Shown here in pieces: positions 34,180-42,731 of a stretch of 64,000 nucleotides of DNA (position 1 is the stretch's first letter; each line of letters begins with the position of its first letter). Position numbers and translations under genes: made by a program. A model generated the notes under the pieces. That model was not told where the DNA came from, ran no database searches, and saw nothing but the letters and a program-made list of their open reading frames with translations. Origin of the DNA: an uncultured Treponema sp. (lineage in GTDB: Bacteria > Spirochaetota > Spirochaetia > Treponematales > Treponemataceae). Location of the stretch: the NCBI GenBank assembly GCA_947166355.1, contig CAMVDX010000001.1:1-64000 (forward strand), in the 5' to 3' direction.

Positions 34180-34212
34180 AAAAGGCGCAGAGTAGAAACT
34201 CTGTGCCTTTTT
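34180..34212 (+). terminator. Intrinsic terminator of ackA
   Basis: Stem AAAAGGCGCAGAGT / ACTCTGTGCCTTTT with an AGAA loop and T run, after two family A repeats. Confidence 0.88.
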
Positions 34213-34239
34213 TATCTCCCTTCCTTAAAAAAAAATTCT

Positions 34240-34269
34240 TTGTCCTATCTACTAAAACAGTAGTATAAT
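34240..34269 (+). promoter_or_regulatory. Promoter of the GGDEF gene (leaderless)
   Basis: TTGTCC, 18-bp spacer, consensus TATAAT at 34264-34269 ending seven bases before ATG 34277. A small inverted repeat CTACT/AGTAG (34249-34263) lies in the spacer. No Shine-Dalgarno is visible. Confidence 0.65.
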
Positions 34270-34276
34270 AGAAGTT

Positions 34277-36232
34277 ATGAAAAACATCGCTGTATTAGTT
34301 TATGATCTTACAGTTGAATACAATATTGTCGTAACGGATGGCATCACGGATTTTTTTAAGGATAAGGATGATGTTCATGTAATTATTTCTACGACGAGCT
34401 CGCCGCATAATGAGCGCTTCCAGTATGAGTATCAGTACTGGACGGCGGTGGAACTGCTTAAATCAAAAAATATAGATGCTGCGATAGTTATTACTAACAC
34501 TTATTTTAATTCGATAAATCTGGAAACTCTTACAAAGTCGCTCGAGTGTCTTTTGCCGATTCCGGTTATTTCAGTTTCGAATCCTATGGCTCTTCCGGGA
34601 AATCACTATACTACGGTTGCCTGTGACCAAGCCTATGACCAGATAATTGAGCATCTTATCAAAAAGCATAATAAGACAAAGATTGCTTTTATGACGGCGG
34701 CTCTTACACTTTCCCCTGAATCTGAAGAGCGTGAAAAAGCCTTCAGAGCCGCAATGAAAAAGCATGGCCTTGAGGTGAATGAGGACTGGATTTACGACGG
34801 AGACTTTACTCCAAAATCTGCTTACGACTGTTTTAATGAAAGATTCAAAAAAGGCGATAAGCTTCCTTTTGAGGCAATTCTCTGTGCCAACGATTATATG
34901 GCCGCCGGCTGTGTAAGTATTTTTGATGAACTGGGATTTTCAATTCCGGAAGATGTCCTTATTTTTGGATTTGATAATGCCGAAGTTGCAACTAACTGTA
35001 CACCTATGCTTTCCACTATCAGCCAGAGTGTTGCTATGACCGGCTACAAGGCGGCAGAACTTGCCTATGATATTTTGTGTGGAAAAAAAGTTCCGGAAAA
35101 AGCGGTAATTCAGTCCTTCCCCATGTTCCGCCAGTCCTGTGGCTGTATGCCAAAGACAATGAAGGATAAGGGTTATTTTGATATTGATGGAAACTTTGTT
35201 GGAGCAGATACAGTCAACATGACCGGTCTGCAGCTTTTCAGTAACAGCATAAATGATATGGCAACAATCTTCCATCTGTTGACAATGACAGATACTGTTA
35301 TGCACCTGCATGAATTTTTTAATACCGTTATAAACAATCTTAATGTAGTGCATATCGGAATGCTTGCCATGTGTATTTATGACGAGCCCATTGTTCTTTC
35401 TCCGCAGGAAGATTTTGAAATGCCGGACAAAGCCCGTCTGATTATGCTTGTAGATAAAGATGCAAAAGTACAGGAAAATTATTATGAAAAGGGAGGAATA
35501 GAATTTTCTCCAAAAGAAGAAATTCTTCCGGGGCGGCTGGAAAACTTTATGAGGGGGAATTATTTTGTTCTTCCAATCTTTCTTCAGAGTGAAAATTACG
35601 GTTACCTGATATGCCGTTTTCCTACAAACAATTATCCGGTTTATACAATTTTTCTTAAGCTGCTGGTAAACTCCTTTGTTCATTCTTACGTTTTTTCAAA
35701 GAAGGAAGAAGAGAAGGCTATTCTTGCTGAAAAAAATCAGAATCTTAATTTTGAATCTAAAACTGATGAGCTTACAAAGCTTTTCAACCGACGTGGTTTT
35801 TATGAGTATGGTCAGCAGCTGCTTGATGTTTCTTGTGCAGCGGGGCAGACTGGTTCTGTTTTTTTCTGTGACCTGGATGGTTTAAAAACAATAAATGATA
35901 CTTATGGTCATGAAATCGGTGACCTTGCGATTAAGACTGAAGCAAAGGTTTTGCGGGCAGCTTTTCGTGATTCTGATTTGATTGGCCGCCTGAGTGGTGA
36001 TGAGTTTGGCGTTGTAACACCGGGCCTGCCGCCACGCAAAATTGAAGTAATCCGGGAGCGCTTTAAATCTATAAACGAAGAGTTTTCAAAAGCAGCAAAG
36101 CTGCCATTTATTCTTTCTATAAGTATTGGGGCAGTTGAGTTTGATTCTGAACATTCTGATTTGAAGGAGCTCTTAAAGGCGGCCGATAAGGTGCTTTATG
36201 AAGAGAAGAAAATAAAGCACGCGAAGAAATAG
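34277..36232 (+). CDS. Diguanylate cyclase with LacI-type sugar-binding sensor
   Basis: 651 residues, no signal peptide. Residues 1-290 resemble the periplasmic-binding-like sensor of LacI proteins (AILCANDYMAAGCVSIFDEL, VLIFGFDNAEVA) but without the DNA-binding helix-turn-helix. A middle region (about 300-470), possibly GAF-like, leads by a short coiled coil to a GGDEF domain (about 490-650) with DELTKLFNRRGF and RLSGDEFG. The signature is SGDEF, a substitution compatible with activity. It probably makes c-di-GMP in response to an intracellular sugar. There is no EAL domain. It is probably leaderless and monocistronic. Confidence 0.85.
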   Translation: MKNIAVLVYDLTVEYNIVVTDGITDFFKDKDDVHVIISTTSSPHNERFQYEYQYWTAVELLKSKNIDAAIVITNTYFNSINLETLTKSLECLLPIPVISVSNPMALPGNHYTTVACDQAYDQIIEHLIKKHNKTKIAFMTAALTLSPESEEREKAFRAAMKKHGLEVNEDWIYDGDFTPKSAYDCFNERFKKGDKLPFEAILCANDYMAAGCVSIFDELGFSIPEDVLIFGFDNAEVATNCTPMLSTISQSVAMTGYKAAELAYDILCGKKVPEKAVIQSFPMFRQSCGCMPKTMKDKGYFDIDGNFVGADTVNMTGLQLFSNSINDMATIFHLLTMTDTVMHLHEFFNTVINNLNVVHIGMLAMCIYDEPIVLSPQEDFEMPDKARLIMLVDKDAKVQENYYEKGGIEFSPKEEILPGRLENFMRGNYFVLPIFLQSENYGYLICRFPTNNYPVYTIFLKLLVNSFVHSYVFSKKEEEKAILAEKNQNLNFESKTDELTKLFNRRGFYEYGQQLLDVSCAAGQTGSVFFCDLDGLKTINDTYGHEIGDLAIKTEAKVLRAAFRDSDLIGRLSGDEFGVVTPGLPPRKIEVIRERFKSINEEFSKAAKLPFILSISIGAVEFDSEHSDLKELLKAADKVLYEEKKIKHAKK

Positions 36233-36239
36233 AAATATG

Positions 36240-36301
36240 CGTCATTCCGAACTTGTTTCGGAATCTAATACAAAGATGCTGAAACAAGTTCAGCATGACA
36301 T
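36240..36301. repeat. Two family B repeats, adjacent
   Basis: GTCATTCCGAAC-TTGTTTCGGAATCT and AGATGCTGAAAC-AAGTTCAGCATGAC in opposite orientation, immediately after the GGDEF gene. Confidence 0.85.
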
Positions 36302-36363
36302 AAATATTCAACTTGCATTTTTATTCACAATTTGGCATAATTTCTGCATATTTATACGTTATA

Positions 36364-36461
36364 GTGGTTTCGATACGCTCGCTGTGCTCGCACTCAACCA
36401 CCGGACAAAAGGACGTTTATACGGTGGTTGAGTAGGCTGAAAGCCGTATCGAAACCACCGT
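36364..36461. repeat. Two family C repeats ahead of argD
   Basis: Copies at 36364-36403 and 36421-36461 in opposite orientation. The second begins the leader of the aminotransferase gene, whose RBS (GGACGGTGAA) follows. Short motif CAAAAGGACG occurs after both copies. Confidence 0.85.
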
Positions 36462-36479
36462 GCAAAAGGACGGTGAAAT

Positions 36480-37652
36480 ATGGAAAAGAAAATTGTAAAC
36501 AACTACGGTTCTTTCGACGTGACCTTTGAGAAATCAAAAGGTTCGACAATGTGGGATGTAAACGGTAAAAAGTACATCGACTTTATTGCCGGCATTGGAG
36601 TTAACTGTCTTGGACATAACTATAAGCCGCTTGTTAAGGCTATTTCACGTCAGGCTCGCCGCCAGATTCATATTTCGAATTATTATTTTTCTGATGTAGG
36701 GCTGGACTTTGCTGAAAACCTCCTGCGCGTAACTGGTTTTGAACGCGGCTATTTTGGAAACTCAGGAGCTGAGGCAAATGAAGCGGCAATCAAGCTTGCA
36801 AGAAAATACGGTCAGCTCAACGGCGGCGACAAGAGAAAAACTATTGTGACTCTGGAATCTTCTTTTCACGGAAGAACGCTTGCAACTTTGACAGCAACTG
36901 GTCAGGACCGCTTTCACCCGGACTGTTTTGCACCATACCCGGAAGGCTTTAAGACAATAAAGGCAAATGATTTTGATGCTTTGAAGGATGCCTTTGATGA
37001 TACAACTGCAGCTCTCTTTATAGAGTGTATTCAGGGTGAGGGTGGTGTAAATCTTATAGATCCAAAATGGGCTCAGGCTGCGGCTGATGCTGCACGCGCT
37101 GCAGGTGCAATCGTAATGGCTGATGAGGTTCAGACTGGTGTTGGACGTACGGGCACTTACCTTGCGAGCGACTGGCTTGGTTTTAAGCCTGAAGTTGTAA
37201 CTCTTGCCAAGGGAATTGCGGGCGGAGTTCCGATGGGAGCCTGCCTCTTCCGCGGTAAGGCTGCAGACGTTTTTGTTGCGGGTGACCATCAGTCTACCTT
37301 TGCAGGAAACCCTCTTGCCTGTGCAGCAGGTCTTGTAGTTTTTGAAACTGTAAGTGACCCGGCCTTCCTCGACAGGGTAAATCATGCGGGCGACTATATC
37401 CGCGGAAAAATCTCAAGCTGGAATCTTCCTATTGTAAAGGATGTTCGCGGCCGCGGACTTATGATTGGAACTCAGATTGACCCGGCTATCAAGCCTTTTG
37501 ATATTGAAGTACGCTGTCTTGAAAAGGGACTCTGTACTACAACTGCGGGCAGTGACGTTGTGAGATTCCTGCCGCCACTCAATATTTCTGACCGCGAAAT
37601 AGATGAAGGTCTTGCAATTTACAAGAGTGTACTTGAGGAGTTCTGCAAATAA
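36480..37652 (+). CDS. argD: Acetylornithine/ornithine-type aminotransferase (class III)
   Basis: 390 residues, PLP enzyme of the ArgD group (transfers the delta-amino group between N-acetylornithine and 2-oxoglutarate). Motifs: FIAGIGVNCLGHNYKPLV, GYFGNSGAEANEAAIKLARK, FHGRTLATLTATGQ, ADEVQTGVGRTG and the PLP-lysine region TLAKGIAGGVPMG. No other arginine genes are adjacent, so a role in ornithine breakdown is possible. RBS weak but present. Possibly cotranscribed with the following gene (44 bp gap). Confidence 0.9.
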   Translation: MEKKIVNNYGSFDVTFEKSKGSTMWDVNGKKYIDFIAGIGVNCLGHNYKPLVKAISRQARRQIHISNYYFSDVGLDFAENLLRVTGFERGYFGNSGAEANEAAIKLARKYGQLNGGDKRKTIVTLESSFHGRTLATLTATGQDRFHPDCFAPYPEGFKTIKANDFDALKDAFDDTTAALFIECIQGEGGVNLIDPKWAQAAADAARAAGAIVMADEVQTGVGRTGTYLASDWLGFKPEVVTLAKGIAGGVPMGACLFRGKAADVFVAGDHQSTFAGNPLACAAGLVVFETVSDPAFLDRVNHAGDYIRGKISSWNLPIVKDVRGRGLMIGTQIDPAIKPFDIEVRCLEKGLCTTTAGSDVVRFLPPLNISDREIDEGLAIYKSVLEEFCK

Positions 37653-37696
37653 ACGTACAATAAAAGAATATATCATTCTAAGGAAAAACAGGAGCA

Positions 37697-40600
37697 ATGA
37701 ACACCAAAGTCAGGTTTATAAAATCAAGCTTTCTCGTGTCTCTGTTCCTGTTTTTTTTATGTATAAGTAATCTTTACGCGGGAGGAGTTCTTGTTCATCC
37801 CCGTAAAGTTTATGTAATTAAAACAAATCATTTTGAAATTATCTTTCCAAAGGAATCTGTTGATGCAGCATATTTTGTTGCAGAAAAGGCAGACTCTCTT
37901 TATGAGCTTGCAAAGTCAGAAACCGGATATAAAAAAGATTTTTTTATGCCGATTATTATTTCTCCAGATTCAGCGGTTCTTGACGTAAAGTATACAAATT
38001 ATCCTTATAATCGGATTGTAATCTTTGATGCAAATGCCGGAGAGAATGCTGTTATTCCGCTTTTATATAAAGAAATTTTCAGGGCTGTCTCTTTTTCAAT
38101 TCGAAGTCCTGTTAATGAATTAATTCATAGATTTACAAGTCTTGGAGATCAATATCAGCCTGTTGCTTTTATAAATCTTCCATTTTCTTTTTCAGAGGCT
38201 TATTCCGACATCGCATCGGGCACCGCCCGCGACAAATATTTTCAGCAGCTGCTAATTCAGGCAAAACTGGAGGGCAAATTTCCGAGCTGGCTGCAGGCGG
38301 CTTCGGTTCGCGATATATATCCCGGTAATGATTTATGTTATGCCGCGGGTACCGGCTTTGCAGCGTTTTTAATGAGTACCCGTGGCCTTGAAAAATATTC
38401 CGAGTTCTGGAACGAATGCGGCGAGCTTCATCCATATCTGATGAACGGAATTTTTCATAAAGTTTATGGTGAATCGTTGTCTGACCTTTGGAAAGAATTC
38501 AGAGAATCAATTCCACAACCACAAAATATTATTCAGAGTCCAAGTAATGAGTTTTCTCAAAATGACCAGCAGGGGGCCTTTGAAAATATTCTCTGCACAA
38601 ATTATGGAATAGTCTGGTATGACAGAATCCGCCATGAAGTTGATATTTTTGATGCAAACAGTTCTTTTAAAATCCGGCAGTTACTTTTTCTTGCAGAGAA
38701 TGTAACAAAGCTTTCGCTTTCGCCGGATGGACGTTATATTTCTGCCTCGTTTATACGGGAAACAGTTCGTCCAGAGTTTAAGGAAGTTATTACGCGCATT
38801 TATGATTTACGGGAGAGAGAATTTCTGGATTTAAAATTAGAACTGAAAGATGCGTGCTTTGTAACAGGTGCTGACGAACAGCTGCTGCTTGCAGGACTTG
38901 CTTCAGAGCAGAGTAGAACTGTTTTGAAGGTTTATACTTTTGTTCCTGATGAAAATGATGCTTTGCAGGAAAAGCCTGGTGTTCAGGTTTATGAAAAAGT
39001 TTTTGAAAAAAATCAAACTGTTTCATGTCTATGTTCAGTCGGAAAAGAAAAACTTTTTTATATGCTTTGTGATTCAGATAATCAGAAAGTTGTAGTTGAT
39101 AATATCAACTGGAATGTTCCTGCATCTTTCTGGGCTTTCGAGGATGAAAATCATAATAGACTTTTGCCGCTTTCTGTTCAAACTTCCCTTCAGACAACTT
39201 TTCAATATTCTGAGCAGTCTGCCGAAAAATCTTCAGTAGTTACATTTAGTTTTTATCCGGAAGAAGCAGGTGGACTGGCACGTGCAGGTTACGTTGTGTT
39301 TTCTGATAAAGCAGAAGGACTTGAACCAGAAAAGCTTTTTATTCAGTCCCAGGATTTTTCTGGTGGGGTTTATTATCCGGTTATTTCGGGTGATAAGCTT
39401 TATTATTCTTCAAAGAAATTATCATATAATGAACTTTGCTATGTTACTTTAGAAAATATGCCTTTTGTGGAAGGAAATATTATAATACAAAAATCAGAAG
39501 AAGAGCCGACTAACGAACGTTCGGAAGTTTGTGAGACTTCAACTGGCAGCCAGAGATTAGAGTTTATTCTTGCAGAAAAAATTGATGCAGATAAAAAACC
39601 GCTTTTTTTTGAATCTGAAAAAAAACTTGGTGATTACAATTTATATAGATATAATCCTTTTAAATATATTCTCGATGTTTCAGCGACTCCTTTTCTTGCT
39701 GTGAGAGATATTACACTTGAAAATGGTCCGATTTTATGGCCGGCTCTTGGCTTGTATCTGGGGACTGATTCAGATCCTATGCGTAATACAGAACTTATGA
39801 TTTCTGCAAGCGCAGATTTCCTTGAACTTTATTATGAAAAAGAAATTAATACAGTTCCGCATGAATCTTATGAAAGATATAATACTATTTTTCAGAAAAA
39901 GAAGAAATTCAACTTAGCTGGCTATGTTGAAAATTCTTCTACTCCTGTTGATATTGCAGCTGGTGTTTTCTGTAATTTTAATAAAAGTGGAGATTATAAT
40001 TTTAAGGTGGTTGGAAAAACCGCATGGAAAATTCCTGTTGGCAATATTATCCGTGATATGGAATTCTCAATAGGTTCTATTTATCTTTCTTCGACAGATT
40101 ATTACGATGAAAACAAAATGGAATTTCATCCGCCAATGGAAGGCTGGACTGTAATTACAGATGCGTATCAGCTTTTCGAAATTTCTGCAACGGCAAAGTA
40201 TTCAAATTCTCATCAGTATGGAATATCACAATATGAAAGGCGAGGTCTTGTAGCCGGAGCGCGTATTTATTCACTTTGGGATATATATGAGATTCGGCTG
40301 CTCGATGAATACCGGAACAAAACTCAGGAACAGATAAAAAATGGAGAAAATACGCAGCTGACAGAAGCTCAGCTTAAGAGTATTTATAGTGAGAATTTAT
40401 TAAACATAAGTCAGTTGAATCTCGGGCTTTTTGCAGAAGTAGAAATTCCACGCCTTACTCCACTGGAAATGTATAAGGGCTGGGTTTTTAGTGTTCCGAC
40501 AACAATCCGTGCCGAACTTATGAACCGAACCGGTACAGCTCTCGATGTAAATATTGAAAGTCTTTTGATTGGCAATGAAATCCAAAATGGTTTTCCATTT

Positions 40601-40885
40601 TTATATCTGTTCTTTTCACGTGCAGGATTAAAAGGCGGTTATAATTTTAAGCTGGATTATGATACTACAAGAGTTCAGCTGCCTGATGTCCGCCGTAAAA
40701 ACTATCTGGCAGATGTTTTTTCTCAAACAGAATTTTCCGACAGCATTTATATGGTTTTTAATACTGATTTTCTTATTCCTACAGGAAAACTTTCTGAAAT
40801 CCAGTTCAGAATGGATGTGCGCGGCGAATACTTTATCAGAACAAACGGTTTTAAGTTTTCATTTAATGTGAATGCAGTCTTTTAA
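37697..40885 (+). CDS. Surface/outer-membrane protein: pseudo-peptidase, propeller and beta-barrel-like C-terminus
   Basis: 1062 residues. A signal peptide (about 1-28, ending NLYAGG) is followed by an N-terminal domain (about 35-275) like Peptidase_MA/gluzincin folds. Where such peptidases have HExxH this protein reads LYKEIFRAV, so it is probably catalytically dead. Residues about 290-630 have repeated beta strands like a TolB/propeller, and about 650-1062 are alternating-strand segments ending FSFNVNAVF, like an outer-membrane barrel. The role is unknown; surface binding or polymer handling is possible. An 11-codon stretch near residue 610 contains the palindrome CGAACGTTCG (39524-39533; TNERSE). 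RBS AGGAGC. Confidence 0.6.
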   Translation: MNTKVRFIKSSFLVSLFLFFLCISNLYAGGVLVHPRKVYVIKTNHFEIIFPKESVDAAYFVAEKADSLYELAKSETGYKKDFFMPIIISPDSAVLDVKYTNYPYNRIVIFDANAGENAVIPLLYKEIFRAVSFSIRSPVNELIHRFTSLGDQYQPVAFINLPFSFSEAYSDIASGTARDKYFQQLLIQAKLEGKFPSWLQAASVRDIYPGNDLCYAAGTGFAAFLMSTRGLEKYSEFWNECGELHPYLMNGIFHKVYGESLSDLWKEFRESIPQPQNIIQSPSNEFSQNDQQGAFENILCTNYGIVWYDRIRHEVDIFDANSSFKIRQLLFLAENVTKLSLSPDGRYISASFIRETVRPEFKEVITRIYDLREREFLDLKLELKDACFVTGADEQLLLAGLASEQSRTVLKVYTFVPDENDALQEKPGVQVYEKVFEKNQTVSCLCSVGKEKLFYMLCDSDNQKVVVDNINWNVPASFWAFEDENHNRLLPLSVQTSLQTTFQYSEQSAEKSSVVTFSFYPEEAGGLARAGYVVFSDKAEGLEPEKLFIQSQDFSGGVYYPVISGDKLYYSSKKLSYNELCYVTLENMPFVEGNIIIQKSEEEPTNERSEVCETSTGSQRLEFILAEKIDADKKPLFFESEKKLGDYNLYRYNPFKYILDVSATPFLAVRDITLENGPILWPALGLYLGTDSDPMRNTELMISASADFLELYYEKEINTVPHESYERYNTIFQKKKKFNLAGYVENSSTPVDIAAGVFCNFNKSGDYNFKVVGKTAWKIPVGNIIRDMEFSIGSIYLSSTDYYDENKMEFHPPMEGWTVITDAYQLFEISATAKYSNSHQYGISQYERRGLVAGARIYSLWDIYEIRLLDEYRNKTQEQIKNGENTQLTEAQLKSIYSENLLNISQLNLGLFAEVEIPRLTPLEMYKGWVFSVPTTIRAELMNRTGTALDVNIESLLIGNEIQNGFPFLYLFFSRAGLKGGYNFKLDYDTTRVQLPDVRRKNYLADVFSQTEFSDSIYMVFNTDFLIPTGKLSEIQFRMDVRGEYFIRTNGFKFSFNVNAVF

Positions 40886-40940
40886 TGGATTGCCACGTCG
40901 CTATCGCTCCTCGCAATGACGACGTGGCAATCCATATTAT
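40884..40940. repeat. Family A repeat (full palindrome)
   Basis: ATGGATTGCCACGTCGC ... GACGTGGCAATCCAT, a nearly perfect palindrome with an inner copy of the CTCGCAATGACG half site. Starts at the stop codon of the upstream gene; it probably ends its transcription. Confidence 0.85.
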
Positions 40941-40991
40941 AAGATTTCTCTTAATTTTCCCCAGCTACCTGTAACAATATTTCACTTTTTA

Positions 40992-41021
40992 TTGTTTTTT
41001 TAGTATATTTTATTGTATATC
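40992..41021 (+). promoter_or_regulatory. Probable promoter of the Gld-like ABC operon
   Basis: TTGTTT at 40992-40997 and TATATC at 41016-41021 with an 18-bp spacer; RBS TTGGAGGA at 41030-41037. The -35 match is moderate. Confidence 0.4.
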
Positions 41022-41045
41022 TAAAAAAATTGGAGGACGATTCTC

Positions 41046-41969
41046 ATGATAGAAGTTTCCCACGTTTCCCGAAATTTCGGGGATTTCCGTGCGGTAAATG
41101 ATGTCAGCTTTTCAATTCCTACAGGACAGATTGTAGGACTTCTTGGCCCAAACGGCGCTGGCAAAACCACAACAATGCGTATGATTACAGGATTCCTTTC
41201 CCCATCTTCTGGAACAGTTAAGATTGACGGAATCGATATCAACGAAAACCCTGTTGAAGCAAAAAAGAAAATCGGCTATATGCCGGAATCAGCTCCGCTT
41301 TACGGAGAAATGATTGTAGAAGATTATCTTGTTTATATAGCAAAAATCTATGGTCAGAACCCGGAAGAAAAAGTTCCGGCACTCTGTGCAGAATGCGGTC
41401 TTAAAGAGGTTATGAGTAAAAATATTTCAGAGCTTTCCCGCGGTAACCGCCAGCGAGTAGCTCTTGCTCATGCCCTTATGAATGATCCTGAAATTCTTAT
41501 TCTTGATGAACCTACTTCCGGACTGGACCCTAATCAGGTAGAAGATGTTCGTGCAATTATCCGCGAAATCGGAAAAACACGTACCGTAATTGTTTCTACA
41601 CATATTTTGAGCGAAGTCGAAACAATCTGCAGCCGCGCAATAATTATCAGCGGTGGTAAGCTTGTTGCCGACAGTTCAATCGAAGAACTCAAAAACAGCA
41701 TAGGAACTTCATCTACAGTTTATGTTACTGTTGGCGGAGACGGTGCTTCTGCTGCTGAGCTTGCAAAAAATATTTCCGGAGTTTCAGGTGTAACTGTAAA
41801 TGCCGTAGAGGACGGACTTACCGAACTCGTAGTTTCTGTAAACGGAGATTCCGAAATCAGACCGGCTCTTATCAAAAAGCTTGTTGAAGGTGGATTTGAT
41901 TTGTACGAAGCTGCCATGAACAAGAATACTCTGGAAGATGTATTCCATACTTTGACGGAGGCTAAATAA
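41046..41969 (+). CDS. ABC transporter ATP-binding protein (GldA/NosF-like)
   Basis: 307 residues. Walker A GPNGAGKTTTMRM, Q-loop GYMPESAPLY, signature LSRGNRQRVALAHAL, Walker B ILILDEPTSGLDP, H-loop STHILSE, then a C-terminal extension (about 215-307) with a permease-contact domain. ATPase of an ABC-2 type exporter. The next genes (permease, GldG-like auxiliary, DUF4340) are the companions found in GldA-F-G systems and in related lipid or O-antigen type exporters. It overlaps the permease start by one base (TAATG). Confidence 0.93.
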   Translation: MIEVSHVSRNFGDFRAVNDVSFSIPTGQIVGLLGPNGAGKTTTMRMITGFLSPSSGTVKIDGIDINENPVEAKKKIGYMPESAPLYGEMIVEDYLVYIAKIYGQNPEEKVPALCAECGLKEVMSKNISELSRGNRQRVALAHALMNDPEILILDEPTSGLDPNQVEDVRAIIREIGKTRTVIVSTHILSEVETICSRAIIISGGKLVADSSIEELKNSIGTSSTVYVTVGGDGASAAELAKNISGVSGVTVNAVEDGLTELVVSVNGDSEIRPALIKKLVEGGFDLYEAAMNKNTLEDVFHTLTEAK

Positions 41970-42718
41970 TGAGCGAAAAAAATATTAACGCAGCCGCTTC
42001 TTCTAAATCAGTTAAGCCTGCAATCACAATTATGAAGCGGGAACTTAAGGCTTATTTTACAGCGCCGGTTGCTTACATTGTTACAGCGCTTTTTCTGATC
42101 GTTTCAGGAATCTTATTCTTTTCAACTTTCTTTTTATATGACAGGGCAGAGCTTCGACGCTACTTTGATTTACTCCCGATTCTGCTTTCTTTCTTTATAC
42201 CAGCCCTCACTATGAGGATTTTCGCAGAAGAACGCCGTGTTGGTTCTATCGAAACTTTGATGACACTTCCTGTAACCGAGCTCGATGTTGTCGCCGGAAA
42301 ATACGTTGCTTCTCTTTTGAGCACACTGATTATGCTTGCCCCAACTCTGCTTTACATAATTCCTGCCGCAGTTTTCGGTTCTCCAGATTATGGTCCGATT
42401 ATTGGTGGCTTTGTTGGTGCAGTTTTCCTTTGTGCGGGCTTTACGGCTATCGGCCTCTTTGCAACCTCTGTTACTAAAAATCAGATTATTGCATTTTTTA
42501 CAGGCTTTATTATCTGTATTGCCTTGTCTATGATTGATTCCTTCCTTATCTTTTTGCCGTCGCCGGTTGTAAGTCTGCTCAGTTATATTTCTGCAAGCGG
42601 ACACTTTAATTCTATTTCGCGCGGTATTCTGGATACAAGAGATGTGATTTATTTTATTTCCCTTACAGCTCTGTTTTTTGCAGGAACTGTAAAGGTTCAG
42701 CAGAACAGTAAATGCTAG
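41969..42718 (+). CDS. ABC-2 type permease (GldF-like)
   Basis: 249 residues, six predicted membrane segments, N-terminal cytoplasmic lead of about 30 residues. Motif RIFAEERRVGSIETLMTLPV is typical of this permease group. The substrate is unknown. Together with the ATPase and GldG-like protein it forms a membrane complex. Confidence 0.88.
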   Translation: MSEKNINAAASSKSVKPAITIMKRELKAYFTAPVAYIVTALFLIVSGILFFSTFFLYDRAELRRYFDLLPILLSFFIPALTMRIFAEERRVGSIETLMTLPVTELDVVAGKYVASLLSTLIMLAPTLLYIIPAAVFGSPDYGPIIGGFVGAVFLCAGFTAIGLFATSVTKNQIIAFFTGFIICIALSMIDSFLIFLPSPVVSLLSYISASGHFNSISRGILDTRDVIYFISLTALFFAGTVKVQQNSKC

Positions 42719-42731
42719 GGGGTGGGGAAAA

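Noticed and set aside
34940..35683. 247-codon minus-strand ORF opposite the GGDEF gene
   Set aside because: Shadow frame; the plus-strand protein has clear domains through this region.
36762..37385. 207-codon minus-strand ORF opposite argD
   Set aside because: Shadow of the aminotransferase gene; composition rich in Ser and Cys without any recognisable motif.
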